A DNA stretch of 64,000 bases, from assembly GCF_900116205.1 (NCBI RefSeq), contig NZ_FOZS01000002.1, forward strand, positions 1,138,186 to 1,202,185, written 5' to 3'. Numbering within the stretch: position 1 is the stretch's first letter; each line of letters begins with the position of its first letter. The stretch is from Halostagnicola kamekurae (lineage in GTDB: Archaea > Halobacteriota > Halobacteria > Halobacteriales > Natrialbaceae). The notes beneath the pieces were generated by a model. That model saw only the letters and a program-made list of their open reading frames with translations, was not told the origin of the DNA and searched no databases. Positions 1 to 8,779 of this stretch are shown piece after piece. A program made the position numbers and the translations under genes.

Positions 1-1
1 G

Positions 2-1333
2 ACGGTCGCCGTGGGCGGCGAGCGCTCGAGCCGACTCGAGAGCGACGCCCACACCGTTCGCTGCGGCGTGCGGGAGGCGAGGGAGGCGACGCTCGAGTCG
101 ATGCCGACGCGGGACCCAACCCGGTCCACGGACGGCCTCGACGCGAACGGTTCGTCTCGTGAGCGAGGCAGCGACCCGAAGCCGATGGTCGACGGTGGGT
201 CGACCGTCCGCCGTCGGCGCGTCGATGCCGAGGCGTCGATAGAGTCCGCCACCTCCGCCCCGAACGCTTCCGGTCCGTCCGGCGAGCGCTCGGACCGACC
301 CCTGATCGAACTCGAGGACGTGCGAAAGCGCTTCCGACGGTCCGAATCGCTCGTCGATCGGCTCCCGTGGCTCGGAGCGGACGACCCCATCCGCGCGGTC
401 AGAGGCGTCTCGCTCGAGCTATCGTCGGGCGAGACGCTCGGGCTCGTCGGCGAGAGCGGCTGCGGGAAATCGACGCTCGCGCGGCTCGTCACCGGAATCG
501 AGGTGCCGACGGCGGGGGCCGTTCGCCTTCGCGGAGAGGCCGTCGGCGGCGTCGACTCCCGGACGAACGACCAGCTCGCCGAGATCGGCACCGTCTTCCA
601 AAATCCGGGAGCGAGTCTCAATCCGAAGCGGACGGTCGGCCAGTCGATCGCAGAGCCGCTGATCGAGGCCGGGTGGGACGACGCGCGGCGGGCGGATCGC
701 GTCGACGAAGTCCTCTCGCTCGTGGCGCTCTCGCCCGATCTGGCCAATCGGTATCCGCGTCAGCTCTCGGGCGGGCAACGCCAGCGCGTCGCGATCGCTC
801 GAGCGCTCGCGCCGGAGCCGTCGGTGCTCGTCCTCGACGAGCCGACGGCCGCCCTCGACCCGTCGACGCAGGCGACGATACTAAGCCTCCTCGCGGACCT
901 TCAGGACCGACTCGAGATCGCGTACCTGTTCGTTTCCCACGATCTCGCGGTCGTGCGGACCGTCGCCGACCGCGTCGCGACGATGTACCTCGGGCGGTTC
1001 GTCGAGGTCGGACCGGTCGATCGGACGATGTCCGACCCGACGCATCCGTACACTCAGGCGTTGCTGGACGCCAGCCCGCGGCTATCCGCGTCTGATGGGT
1101 CCGACGACCGTCGGCTCGCCGGTGACCCGCCGGACCCGTCGGCGCCGCCAGAGGGATGTGCGTTCCACCCCCGCTGCCCGGCCGCGACCGAGGAGTGCAC
1201 TCGAGTCGATCCGTCGCTCGAGGCGACGGGCGATTCGAAGTCTCGGTGCCTGTACGCGCCGGATTGGACGGCAACAGACCAGCGGTCGAATACCGATCGG
1301 GCGGGCCGATCGAACGACGCTAACTCAAAATGA
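2..1333 (+). CDS. Peptide ABC transporter ATP-binding protein (DppF-like; 5' end outside window)
   Basis: ATPase that powers import of oligopeptides or dipeptides. The ABC domain shows Walker A GESGCGKST (about 449-475), signature LSGGQRQR (about 763), Walker B VLVLDEP (about 823) and the switch histidine VSHD. The oligopeptide-type C-terminus CAFHPRCPAATEEC follows. The frame is open to the left edge. The roughly 95 residues before the ABC domain begin with a segment (SSRLES..AHTVRC) resembling the end of another oligopeptide ATPase, so this may be the second half of a fused DppD-DppF protein. A GTG at 11 and ATGs at 101 and 185 are alternative starts. The stop overlaps the next start as ATGA. 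The ATPase assignment is firm; the fusion is inference. Confidence 0.9.
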   Translation, partial: TVAVGGERSSRLESDAHTVRCGVREAREATLESMPTRDPTRSTDGLDANGSSRERGSDPKPMVDGGSTVRRRRVDAEASIESATSAPNASGPSGERSDRPLIELEDVRKRFRRSESLVDRLPWLGADDPIRAVRGVSLELSSGETLGLVGESGCGKSTLARLVTGIEVPTAGAVRLRGEAVGGVDSRTNDQLAEIGTVFQNPGASLNPKRTVGQSIAEPLIEAGWDDARRADRVDEVLSLVALSPDLANRYPRQLSGGQRQRVAIARALAPEPSVLVLDEPTAALDPSTQATILSLLADLQDRLEIAYLFVSHDLAVVRTVADRVATMYLGRFVEVGPVDRTMSDPTHPYTQALLDASPRLSASDGSDDRRLAGDPPDPSAPPEGCAFHPRCPAATEECTRVDPSLEATGDSKSRCLYAPDWTATDQRSNTDRAGRSNDANSK

Positions 1334-2880
1334 GCGATCGAATACCGACGCAGCTAAATCGACGTACCGCGCTGAAAACGGCCGCCGGAGCCGGCGTCCT
1401 CGCGCTCGCCGGTTGTCTCTCGAGCGATATCGAGACGGCCGACATGCGCATCGGCGCGCCGTGGGAAGCCTCCCCCGATCCGCTCGACGGCGGCAGCATG
1501 CTCCGACGCCTCGGCGTCACGGAAGCGCTGGTGGGCGTCGATTACGACGCGAACCCGGCACCCGAACTCGCGACCGACTGGGAGCGCCGCGACGAGCGCC
1601 GCTGGCAGTTCACGCTGCGCGAGGACGTGACCTTCCACGACGGCGACTCCCTCGACGCGGCGGCCGCAGTCGAATCGCTAGAGCGCACGCTCGAGTCGGC
1701 CGCCTTCGCGGCGCTTCCGATCGAAGGGGTCGAGGCCACGGACGACGCCACGGTCATCGTCGAGACCGAAACCCCGTTTTCGCCCCTTCCGGCCCACCTC
1801 TCGCGAAACGAGGCGGTGATTCTGAACCCGGCCACGTTCGACGAGGACGGCTCGGTCTCGGAGCCGGTCAGCACCGGGCCGTTCGCCGTCGACTCCTTCG
1901 AGAGCGCCGGCGGGCTCTCGTGTACTCGACACGCGGCGTATCACGGCGACGAGCCGGCGATCGAATCCGTCCGCTACGAACGCGTCGAGGACGACCAGAC
2001 GCGGCGCATGAAACTCGAGGGCGGCGAACTCGAGATGGCGAGAATCCTGCCGCGACGGGCGATCGACGCGCTCGAATCGGCCGACGGTATCGACGTGTAC
2101 ACGCCCGAGATCCCACGGATCAGGTTCCTGACGTTCGATACGACCTCGGCGCCGTTCGACGACGAACGCGTCCGGCGGGCGGCGAACTACGCGATGGATC
2201 TCGAGTCGCTCACCGAGTCGGTCCTCGAGGGCGTCGACGATCCGGCCGTGGGACCGTTTTCGACGGACGTCACCGAGTGGGCGAACCCCGATCTGGACGG
2301 CTACGGCCACGACCCCGAGCGGGCTCGCGGCCTGCTCTCAGATGCGGGTTGGTCGGCCGACCCCGGGCAAGACGGCGTTCGAACGCGCGACGGAGAGCCG
2401 CTCGAGATCGAGATCCCCACGTTCGACGCCAGGAGCCTCCCGCTGATCGCCAAGGTGTTGCAATCGGACCTCTCGGCGGTCGGCTTCGACGTCGACGTGC
2501 GGACGATCGAGTACAACGCCATGCTCGAGCAGGTCAGCCAGGGCTCGTTCGACGCCTACCTCACGTCGTGGGGGACGCTCTACTATCCGGACCCCGACCG
2601 ACTCGCCGAGCTGTTCCACTCCGAGGAGGCGACGCTCCACCACGGCTACGAAAACGAGACCGTCGATACGCTCCTCGAGGAAGCGCGCAAACTAACGAGT
2701 CGGAGGGCGCGAAAAGACCGCTATTACGAGATCCAATCGATCGTTCTCGAGGAGTCGCCGGTCGCGTTTCTCACGAACTACACGACCGTCGTCGCGACCC
2801 AGACCGATGTGAACGGCTACGAACCGCACCCGGTCGAATCGCGGTACGGCCTCGAGTCGATCACCGTCGGCGACGAGTGA
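1330..2880 (+). CDS. Peptide ABC transporter substrate-binding lipoprotein (SBP family 5)
   Basis: Extracellular peptide-binding subunit of 516 residues, partner of the preceding ATPase, with which it overlaps by four bases (ATGA). The N-terminus carries a Tat signal with twin arginines at residues 11-12 and a lipobox LAGC at 26-29. It is therefore likely folded in the cytoplasm, exported by Tat and lipid-anchored at Cys29. The body is typical of DppA/OppA-type proteins: a PDPLDGG-like ligand region near the start, then ELATDWERRD and a central TTSAPFDDERVRRA stretch. The permease genes presumably lie upstream of the window. The exact substrate cannot be told from sequence. Confidence 0.92.
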   Translation: MSDRIPTQLNRRTALKTAAGAGVLALAGCLSSDIETADMRIGAPWEASPDPLDGGSMLRRLGVTEALVGVDYDANPAPELATDWERRDERRWQFTLREDVTFHDGDSLDAAAAVESLERTLESAAFAALPIEGVEATDDATVIVETETPFSPLPAHLSRNEAVILNPATFDEDGSVSEPVSTGPFAVDSFESAGGLSCTRHAAYHGDEPAIESVRYERVEDDQTRRMKLEGGELEMARILPRRAIDALESADGIDVYTPEIPRIRFLTFDTTSAPFDDERVRRAANYAMDLESLTESVLEGVDDPAVGPFSTDVTEWANPDLDGYGHDPERARGLLSDAGWSADPGQDGVRTRDGEPLEIEIPTFDARSLPLIAKVLQSDLSAVGFDVDVRTIEYNAMLEQVSQGSFDAYLTSWGTLYYPDPDRLAELFHSEEATLHHGYENETVDTLLEEARKLTSRRARKDRYYEIQSIVLEESPVAFLTNYTTVVATQTDVNGYEPHPVESRYGLESITVGDE

Positions 2881-2973
2881 AATCGGGAACGGATACCAGC
2901 GTGGCGGACGCCGAGCCGATCACTCCGGCGAGGTAAACGGCGAGTCGATTCAGCGTACCTAACGGCGAGTCGA

Positions 2974-3972
2974 TCACTCGTTGACGAGCAGTATCTTGCC
3001 GCTGAAATCCCCTTCTTCGGCGCGTCGATGCGCTTCGGCGACGTTCTCGAACGCGAACCGGTCGTCGACGTGCGGTTCGATGACTTCGTCGTCGACCAGC
3101 GTCGCGATATCCTCGAGTTCGCGCCCGATCCGTTCCTGGTGCTCGCCGAGCAAGACCGGGAGGATAACGAGCACGACGCCGAGCTCGAGCGAGCGCTGGT
3201 GCATCGCCGAGAGGTCCTGGGTCGAACTCGACTCGGTCGTGACGACTGTGCCGTACGGTCGAACGGCCTCGAAGGCCGTCTGGATGTGGTCGTCGCCGAC
3301 CGGATCGAAGACGACGTCGAAGCCGCTGCCGCCCGTGTGTTCTGCGACGTAGGATTCGACCTCGGTTGCGGTGTAGTCGACCGTCGCGTCCGCTCCGAGC
3401 GCGCTCGCGAGTTCGCGTTTGTCGTCGCTCGAGGCCGTCGCGACCGTGTGCGCACCGAGCCAGTCCGCCACCTGCACGCCGACGTGGCCGACGCCGCCCG
3501 TCGCGCCGTAGACGAGCACGTCGTCGCCGAGCGAGACCGTCGCCTTCTCGACGAGCATCTCCCAGGCGGTGAGCGCGACGACCGGCAGCGCCGCGCTCTC
3601 CTCGAGCGAGATCGATTCCGGAGCGCGGGCGAACGTTCCCGCGTGGCCGACGACGTAGTCGGCGAGCGAGCCCTGTCGCCCCGCGCCGCCGGGCATTCCG
3701 TACACCTCGTCTCCCTCCTCGAACCGCGTGACGTCCGCGCCAACGGCGTCGACGACGCCGGACACGTCACAGTGAAGCGCCGCGGGGAGGTCGGGTGTGA
3801 AGTCGGGAATCGCACCCTGCCGGATCTTGTAATCGACGGGGTTGACGCTCGAGGCGACGACCTCGACGCGAATCTCCTCGGATTCGGGCTCCGGAACGTC
3901 GCGCGTGGTTTTCTCGAAGACCTCCGGATCGCCGTACTCTTCGATCACGTGGGCAGTCATCTCGGAAGACAT
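2974..3972 (-). CDS. NADPH:quinone oxidoreductase / zinc-type alcohol dehydrogenase-like (MDR) protein
   Basis: Medium-chain reductase of 332 residues, cytoplasmic, expected to reduce quinones or enones with NAD(P)H. The GroES-like N-terminal half is followed by the nucleotide-binding motif GATGGVGHVGVQVADWLG. The cysteine-rich structural zinc loop of true alcohol dehydrogenases is absent, which fits the quinone oxidoreductase branch. I chose the ATG at 3972 (MSSEMTAHV) because homologues start at TAHVIEEYGDP-like sequence; the frame stays open upstream into a non-acidic, low-quality stretch. It converges with the peptide transporter and lies downstream of the creatininase gene on the same strand. 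Substrate unknown. Confidence 0.88.
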   Translation of the reverse strand: MSSEMTAHVIEEYGDPEVFEKTTRDVPEPESEEIRVEVVASSVNPVDYKIRQGAIPDFTPDLPAALHCDVSGVVDAVGADVTRFEEGDEVYGMPGGAGRQGSLADYVVGHAGTFARAPESISLEESAALPVVALTAWEMLVEKATVSLGDDVLVYGATGGVGHVGVQVADWLGAHTVATASSDDKRELASALGADATVDYTATEVESYVAEHTGGSGFDVVFDPVGDDHIQTAFEAVRPYGTVVTTESSSTQDLSAMHQRSLELGVVLVILPVLLGEHQERIGRELEDIATLVDDEVIEPHVDDRFAFENVAEAHRRAEEGDFSGKILLVNE

Positions 3973-4055
3973 GTCGATTCGCCGTTCGGCCGCCGGCGGG
4001 GAATATGCGGCGGTTGCGGCGATCGAGTGTGGAGAGTTGTGGTGTCGGGAGTGGA

Positions 4056-4745
4056 TTACTCGATCCGATCCAGAAACGAGCAGAGCGCGTCGACCGCCGT
4101 CTCGAACACCGCTTCGCCCTGTTCCGCTGTCGCGCCCGTTGGGTCCCCGACTGCGCCGTTCTCGCTGAACTCCTCCGTGAACCGGTGGACGACGCCGCCG
4201 TCTACCGTGTCGTCCCACTCGAGGGCGTCGCCGGCGACGGGGTCGCCGACGTCGTCGGGATACAGGTAGAGCAAGACGGCCGTCTCGAGTTCCCCTGCGT
4301 GGCCGACGTGTTCGTCGACGGCGCGCATCCACTCCCAGAGGAACGCCTCAAGGTCGGGTTCCGCAGCGTCGGCGACCTCGCGGGCCAGGTTCCCGAGCGT
4401 CCCGCCGTTGCCGCCGTGGCCGTTGACGAACACGACCCGTTCGACGCTCGAGTCAGACAGCGACTTGAGGATGTCGCGGACGTAGCTGGCAAGCGTCTCG
4501 GTCGAAACCGAAAGCGTCCCGGGAAAGTGTCCGTGGTACGGTGCGACGCCGACGGGAAGCGCCGGTAGCACGACCGAATCCGCCGTCGACTCGCGGTCTG
4601 CCGCCTCGGCCATCGCCCGCGAGATGATCGTGTCGGTCCCGACCGGCGCGTGCGGGCCGTGTTGTTCCGTGCTGCCGACGGGTAAGAGCGCGGTCGTCGG
4701 CGCTGTCTCTTCTACCTCGGTCCAGGAACTCGTCTCGAGTCGCAT
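4056..4745 (-). CDS. Creatininase family protein (ArfB-like amidohydrolase)
   Basis: Metal-dependent amidohydrolase of 229 residues. The family fingerprint is clear: GSTEQHGPHAPVGTD near residue 24 and VNGHGGNGGTLG near 110 supply the metal-binding His, Asp and Glu residues, and GHAGELETA further on fits the usual GHA(G/C)xxET motif. In archaea this family includes ArfB, the formamide hydrolase of the F420/riboflavin precursor pathway. Creatinine amidohydrolase and mycofactocin MftE belong to the same fold, so ArfB is an inference and not a certainty. It lies 83 bases upstream of the MDR oxidoreductase on the same strand. Confidence 0.85.
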   Translation of the reverse strand: MRLETSSWTEVEETAPTTALLPVGSTEQHGPHAPVGTDTIISRAMAEAADRESTADSVVLPALPVGVAPYHGHFPGTLSVSTETLASYVRDILKSLSDSSVERVVFVNGHGGNGGTLGNLAREVADAAEPDLEAFLWEWMRAVDEHVGHAGELETAVLLYLYPDDVGDPVAGDALEWDDTVDGGVVHRFTEEFSENGAVGDPTGATAEQGEAVFETAVDALCSFLDRIE

Positions 4746-4844
4746 TATGGGAAAAACTCGAGTCAGCGCATAAGAAATATCGATTCGCGTGCGCCAGTTA
4801 GCGCCACCGAGTCGGGTGCGCAGGCAACACCGTAGGTGTGCCAG

Positions 4845-7421
4845 TCAGCGCCGGTGTTTGAGCTGGCGATAGAGTTCCATCACGTCCATGAAGTCCTCGT
4901 CGCCGTCGTTGTCGATGTCGTAGCGACCCGGCGTCGGTTCGGGGTCGGTGATCGAAGCGGTCTTCCCGACGGTCAGCGTCGTCGTCTCACCGCCGTCCTC
5001 GTCGCTCGCGTTCACGCCCCAGTCGGAGCCGACCGTGAGCTCGTACTCGCCGGCTTCGACGACTCTCGAGCGCCAGCCGGGCACGTCACCGGGGACGACC
5101 TCGAGCGTCGACAGGTCGAGCTCGAGAGAGACGGTTTCGCTGTTCCCGGCGGCTACGGATACCCGCTCGAAGCCCATCAGTCGCCGGTGGGGCTGGAGCA
5201 CGGAGCCGTAGGATTCGGTGTTGTACACCTCGACGATGTGTTCGCCGCCCGTGTCGCCAGTGTTGTGGACGGTCACTTGTGCGGTAATCGTCGGCGTCGA
5301 CGCGGGATTTTTGACGGCGTCGGTCGACAGCGACAGGTCGGAATACTCCCAGTCGGTGTAGGAGAGGCCGTAGCCGAACTCGAACTGAACCATCTGATTG
5401 CCGGCTCCGTCCGGGTGACGCGGCGGGTACTCGTCGTAAATCTGCGGGACGTGCCCGACGTGGGACTCCCAAGTGAACGGGAGCTTCCCCGAGGGGTTGT
5501 AGTCGCCGAACAGCGTATCGACGACCGCGACGCCGGTGTCGCTCCCAGGCTGGCCGGCAAAGATCACGGCGTCTAGGTGTTCGAACGTCTCCGCCGTGCC
5601 GCGCGGACACCCGGCGAGGATCACGCCGACGAGTGGGACATCATCGCTGGTCTCGGCGTCGACAAGTTCGACGAGTTCGCGCTGGGCGGGCGGGAACCGC
5701 ATCTTGTCCCGGTCGCCAAAGCCCTCGTTGTGCGTCCCCTCGCCGAGGACGACGACGACGGCGTCGGACCCGGGCGCGGCCGATCGGATCGCCGCCTCCT
5801 GCTCGTCGGTCACGTCGAAGAAGCCGTTGTCGAAATTCTCGTAGAGACTCTCGAAGGCGGCCGGGTCGTACTCCGTCGGCACGTGCGTGAGCCCGTCGCC
5901 GAGCCGCGATTTCAGTTCGCCCTCGATCGTGTTCTGGCGAGGGCGCGGGCCGTCCTCGGTCAGGTTGCCGTCCTCGATCCCCTGCCAACCGAGCGTCCAG
6001 CCGCCGTGTTGCATCAGGAACCGGTTCTCGGTCCCCTCAAGGACGCCGGGACCGGTCAAAAGCAGGTTCTCGACGCCCTCGAGCGGCAGCGTCTCTTCCT
6101 CGTTTCGCAGGAGGACCAGCGACTCCTTGGCGAGGCGCTCGGAGACATCTCGTGCGCCGCCGACGAGGTCGCCGATCTCGTCTTCCGGCACGAGCGGCTC
6201 CTCGAACAGTCCGAGGTCGGCCTTGAGCGCGAGAATGCGTCGAACGGACTCGTCGATGCGGGCTTCGGAAAGCTCGCCGCTCTCGACGAGGTCGACGGCG
6301 GTGTCGATGAACTGCGTCGGCGCGACCTCGCCGCCGCACATGTGCATGTCGACGCCGGCCTCGATACCCCGCCGGACGGCCTCTCGCCACCCCTCGTCGG
6401 TGTCCGGCAGGTACTCGTGGTTGCTGATCAGCCGCTCGAAGTCGTCCCAGTCGGTCAGGACGACGCCCTCGAAGCCGAACCGGTCCCGCAGCACGGTCGT
6501 CAGGAGCCAGCGCGAGACGTGGGCCGGCTTGCCGTTGACCGCGCCGCTGTTTACCATCACCGTCTTGGCCTCCTCGAGTCCGCGCCGATAGGGGTCGAAT
6601 TGCCTGGTTCGAAGGTCCCGCATCGAGGTCCGGGCGTGAGTCCGGTCCGAGCCGGTGTTCGGCGTGCCGTAGCCGGCGAAGTGTTTGACGGTCGCGGTGA
6701 CCCGTCCCGTACGCTGGAAGCCGCGGGCGCGAGCTTTCCCCATCTCGCCGAGCAGCATCGAATCCTCGCTGTGGCCTTCGAAGTATCGTCCCCAGCGCAT
6801 GTCGCGGAGGACATCGAGCGTCGGCCCGAAGATCCAGTGGCCGCCCATCGCCGCGATCTCCCCGCCGGTGTGGGTCGCCGCCCGCTCGACCAGATCGATG
6901 TCGCGGGTGACGCCCATGTTCAGCCGTTGTGGGAAGCTCGTACAGCCCTCGAGCAGGGTGTTCCCGTGCAGGGCGTCACAGCCCCAGATGAAGGGGATCG
7001 CGGGATCGGTGTGATTCACGGCGAACTTCTGGAGCCTGTTGAGTCCCGCGACGAACTTCTCGCCGTCGAACGTCGGCCCCGTCGCGGCACCGTTGAGCAG
7101 CGAACCGACGTGGAGTTCCGTAAAGAGCTCTCCCACCGTGTCGACGTCGTCGTGGTCGTTGAACGCGGTGTCGGGACCGAACCCATCGCCGAGGTTGTCG
7201 ATCGCGACCTGCGTCATCTGTCCGACCTTCTGCTCGAGTGTTAGCTCCTCGAGCAACTGATCGACTTCTCGTGCGTTCATCCGATCTCCCTTCTCGCCGG
7301 CTGCAACGGTGTTCGATCCGATGGCGACGCCCGAGGTCGCCGTCGCAGTCCCGGCCGCTTTCATGAAGCTGCGCCGGGACGCGTCCGTTTCGTCAGACTC
7401 GAGTTTGTCATTATCTGTCAT
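4845..7421 (-). CDS. Secreted glycoside hydrolase family 3 (beta-glucosidase-like) with dockerin-like tail
   Basis: Extracellular beta-glycosidase of 858 residues. A Tat signal (twin Arg at 16-17, RRSFMKAAG) is followed by the GH3 barrel, including KHFAGYGTPN and the nucleophile region VVLTDWDDF. The GH3 C-terminal domain and a fibronectin-III-like domain (ITAQVTVHNTGDTGG) come next. The last 30 residues hold one calcium-binding-like half-repeat, DIDNDGDEDFMDVMEL, of the kind seen in dockerins. The ATG at 7421 places the Tat signal at the N-terminus; the open frame beyond it overlaps the nitroreductase gene and is not coding. An AT-rich TATA candidate lies near 7455-7465. No lipobox is visible, so the product is probably released. 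Confidence 0.92.
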   Translation of the reverse strand: MTDNDKLESDETDASRRSFMKAAGTATATSGVAIGSNTVAAGEKGDRMNAREVDQLLEELTLEQKVGQMTQVAIDNLGDGFGPDTAFNDHDDVDTVGELFTELHVGSLLNGAATGPTFDGEKFVAGLNRLQKFAVNHTDPAIPFIWGCDALHGNTLLEGCTSFPQRLNMGVTRDIDLVERAATHTGGEIAAMGGHWIFGPTLDVLRDMRWGRYFEGHSEDSMLLGEMGKARARGFQRTGRVTATVKHFAGYGTPNTGSDRTHARTSMRDLRTRQFDPYRRGLEEAKTVMVNSGAVNGKPAHVSRWLLTTVLRDRFGFEGVVLTDWDDFERLISNHEYLPDTDEGWREAVRRGIEAGVDMHMCGGEVAPTQFIDTAVDLVESGELSEARIDESVRRILALKADLGLFEEPLVPEDEIGDLVGGARDVSERLAKESLVLLRNEEETLPLEGVENLLLTGPGVLEGTENRFLMQHGGWTLGWQGIEDGNLTEDGPRPRQNTIEGELKSRLGDGLTHVPTEYDPAAFESLYENFDNGFFDVTDEQEAAIRSAAPGSDAVVVVLGEGTHNEGFGDRDKMRFPPAQRELVELVDAETSDDVPLVGVILAGCPRGTAETFEHLDAVIFAGQPGSDTGVAVVDTLFGDYNPSGKLPFTWESHVGHVPQIYDEYPPRHPDGAGNQMVQFEFGYGLSYTDWEYSDLSLSTDAVKNPASTPTITAQVTVHNTGDTGGEHIVEVYNTESYGSVLQPHRRLMGFERVSVAAGNSETVSLELDLSTLEVVPGDVPGWRSRVVEAGEYELTVGSDWGVNASDEDGGETTTLTVGKTASITDPEPTPGRYDIDNDGDEDFMDVMELYRQLKHRR

Positions 7422-7596
7422 GATACTGAGAGAGACAACTATATCCTGGGTAAATAATTTTCCGGGGTAGGGAGTACGAACGGCGACTGTAAGGGAGAAA
7501 TAGAGTTCCGTACGATCAGCGTACACAGAACGCCGATGAAAACCGAAAATCCGCCCGTTATGTCGACACTGAGGCCAGTCAGTTCGCCCTAAATCC

Positions 7597-8211
7597 TTAC
7601 TCGAAGTCGCCGCGGTGAACGATCTCCGAGAGCGGTTTTCGACCGTTCGGCGCTTCTCGTTCCTCGAGTTCGTCCGGCAACGTTTCGGGCGGAGCACGCT
7701 CGCCGACCGCGAACATCGCCTCGACCTCGAACTCGTCGGGAATCTCGAGTTCGTCAGCCGCTCGCTCGTAATCGAACCCGGACATGCCGTGAACGACGAG
7801 ACCGCGACGTGCGCCCTCGAGCGCGAGGTTCTGCCACGCCGCACCGGTATCGAAGGAGTGGACCGGCGCGGGCTCGCCGTTGTGGTCGAACGTCGTCTTG
7901 GAGAGGATAACCGTGAGGATGGCAGCGTCTTCGGCCCAGGCGTTGCCCTCGTTCAGGAAGTCGACGAACTGGTCCCATTCGTCGTCCTCTCGAGTCGCGT
8001 AGACGAACCGCCAATGCTGGTTGTTAAACGCGGAGGGAGCCCATCGAGCGGCTTCGAACAGTGGGAGGTACTCGTCTTCCGCGAGCGGTTCGCCGGTCAT
8101 CGCACGGGGCGACCAGCGGTTGACGAAAAGCGGGTCGATGTCGTGGTCAGGGTCGCGGTTCTCGGCAACTTCGTCCTCGAGTTCGCGTTTCGCGACTGCT
8201 GTTTCTTGCAT
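7597..8211 (-). CDS. Nitroreductase family protein
   Basis: FMN-dependent oxidoreductase of 204 residues, cytoplasmic. It shows the N-terminal FMN-phosphate signature FVNRWSPRAMTGEP and ARWAPSAFNNQHWRF, and further on the C-terminal block MSGFDYERAADELEIP. The family reduces nitro compounds, quinones or flavins with NAD(P)H; the substrate here is not evident. The ATG at 8211 (MQETAVAKRELEDEV) was chosen because the upstream extension is not acidic. It is a monocistronic-looking gene on the minus strand between the GH3 gene and a decayed toxin-antitoxin locus. Confidence 0.88.
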   Translation of the reverse strand: MQETAVAKRELEDEVAENRDPDHDIDPLFVNRWSPRAMTGEPLAEDEYLPLFEAARWAPSAFNNQHWRFVYATREDDEWDQFVDFLNEGNAWAEDAAILTVILSKTTFDHNGEPAPVHSFDTGAAWQNLALEGARRGLVVHGMSGFDYERAADELEIPDEFEVEAMFAVGERAPPETLPDELEEREAPNGRKPLSEIVHRGDFE

Positions 8212-8302
8212 CGTCTCGTCATAGGAGCCCCGAGTATGTGGGTATTTTTGGACGGGGTGGTAACCAGGTAACGCTCGCGTCGTCGGAGAGTGATACCGAA
8301 TA

Positions 8303-8410
8303 TCAAATGGAGGGGGTGTCATCGCGCTCTTCGAGGGCACGAATTGCGGCGTCCCGAAGCCAGCCGTCGTCTTCCATCAGTGCTATGAGGGAGTCAGTTT
8401 CGACGTACAC
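8303..8410 (-). pseudogene. Truncated VapC-type PIN toxin remnant
   Basis: Starting at GTG 8408-8410 the reading frame gives VYVETDSLIALMEDDGWLRDAA and stops after 35 codons at 8303. This matches the first beta-strand of haloarchaeal VapC PIN ribonucleases, including the conserved first Asp in the VETD context. The remaining 100 or so residues, with the other acidic active-site residues, are missing. It follows the broken vapB antitoxin by three bases in the usual vapB-vapC order. It is too short to be a ribonuclease and appears to be a decay product. The match is from memory of the family, not from a search. Confidence 0.7.
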
Positions 8411-8413
8411 GGC

Positions 8414-8678
8414 TTACTCCTCACCGTCCCGCGACCGGTCTTTCGCTTCCGCTTGAATCTCTCGAGAGATCACCTCGCGTGCATCCGCTTTCCGTTCGTC
8501 GGCATCCGTCTCTGCGAAGGCATCGCCAACGGCGTCTCGGAGCCTCCAACGGGTCCTCGTCGACGGGGAAGAGCGCGACGTGGCTCGGGAGTTCGACGAT
8601 GCGATACCGATCACCGAACCGCTCGCGGACGTCCTTCGGGAGGTAGATCCGTCCCTGTTCGTCCGTCGATTTCGACAT
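8414..8678 (-). pseudogene. Frameshifted VapB/AbrB-type antitoxin
   Basis: The first part, from ATG 8678, reads MSKSTDEQGRIYLPKDVRER and continues to LFPVDEDPLE, a typical AbrB/SpoVT-fold antitoxin. After PLE (about 8545) this frame turns basic and nonsensical. The neighbouring frame from there gives LRDAVGDAFAETDADERK and ends at 8414, which is exactly the expected VapB tail. Comparing with the usual PLEGLRDAV sequence, about two bases are missing at the junction. The gene is therefore a frameshift pseudogene unless the sequence has an error there. It precedes the vapC remnant. Confidence 0.75.
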
Positions 8679-8779
8679 ACTAGACACGCATCATACGGGA
8701 GAAGCCAAAACCGTTCCCGTGTATGTAGTGTATTTTCCCACTCTCGGTCAGTCGAGGAGCCGTCTCGCTACCAGTGCGC

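Noticed and set aside
3028..4269. Long plus-strand frames opposite the MDR and creatininase genes
   Set aside because: High GC gives long antisense frames; the minus-strand proteins have clear family motifs and the plus-strand products do not.
5577..7244. 555-codon plus-strand frame opposite the GH3 gene
   Set aside because: No motif or start signal; the GH3 domains on the minus strand explain the stretch.
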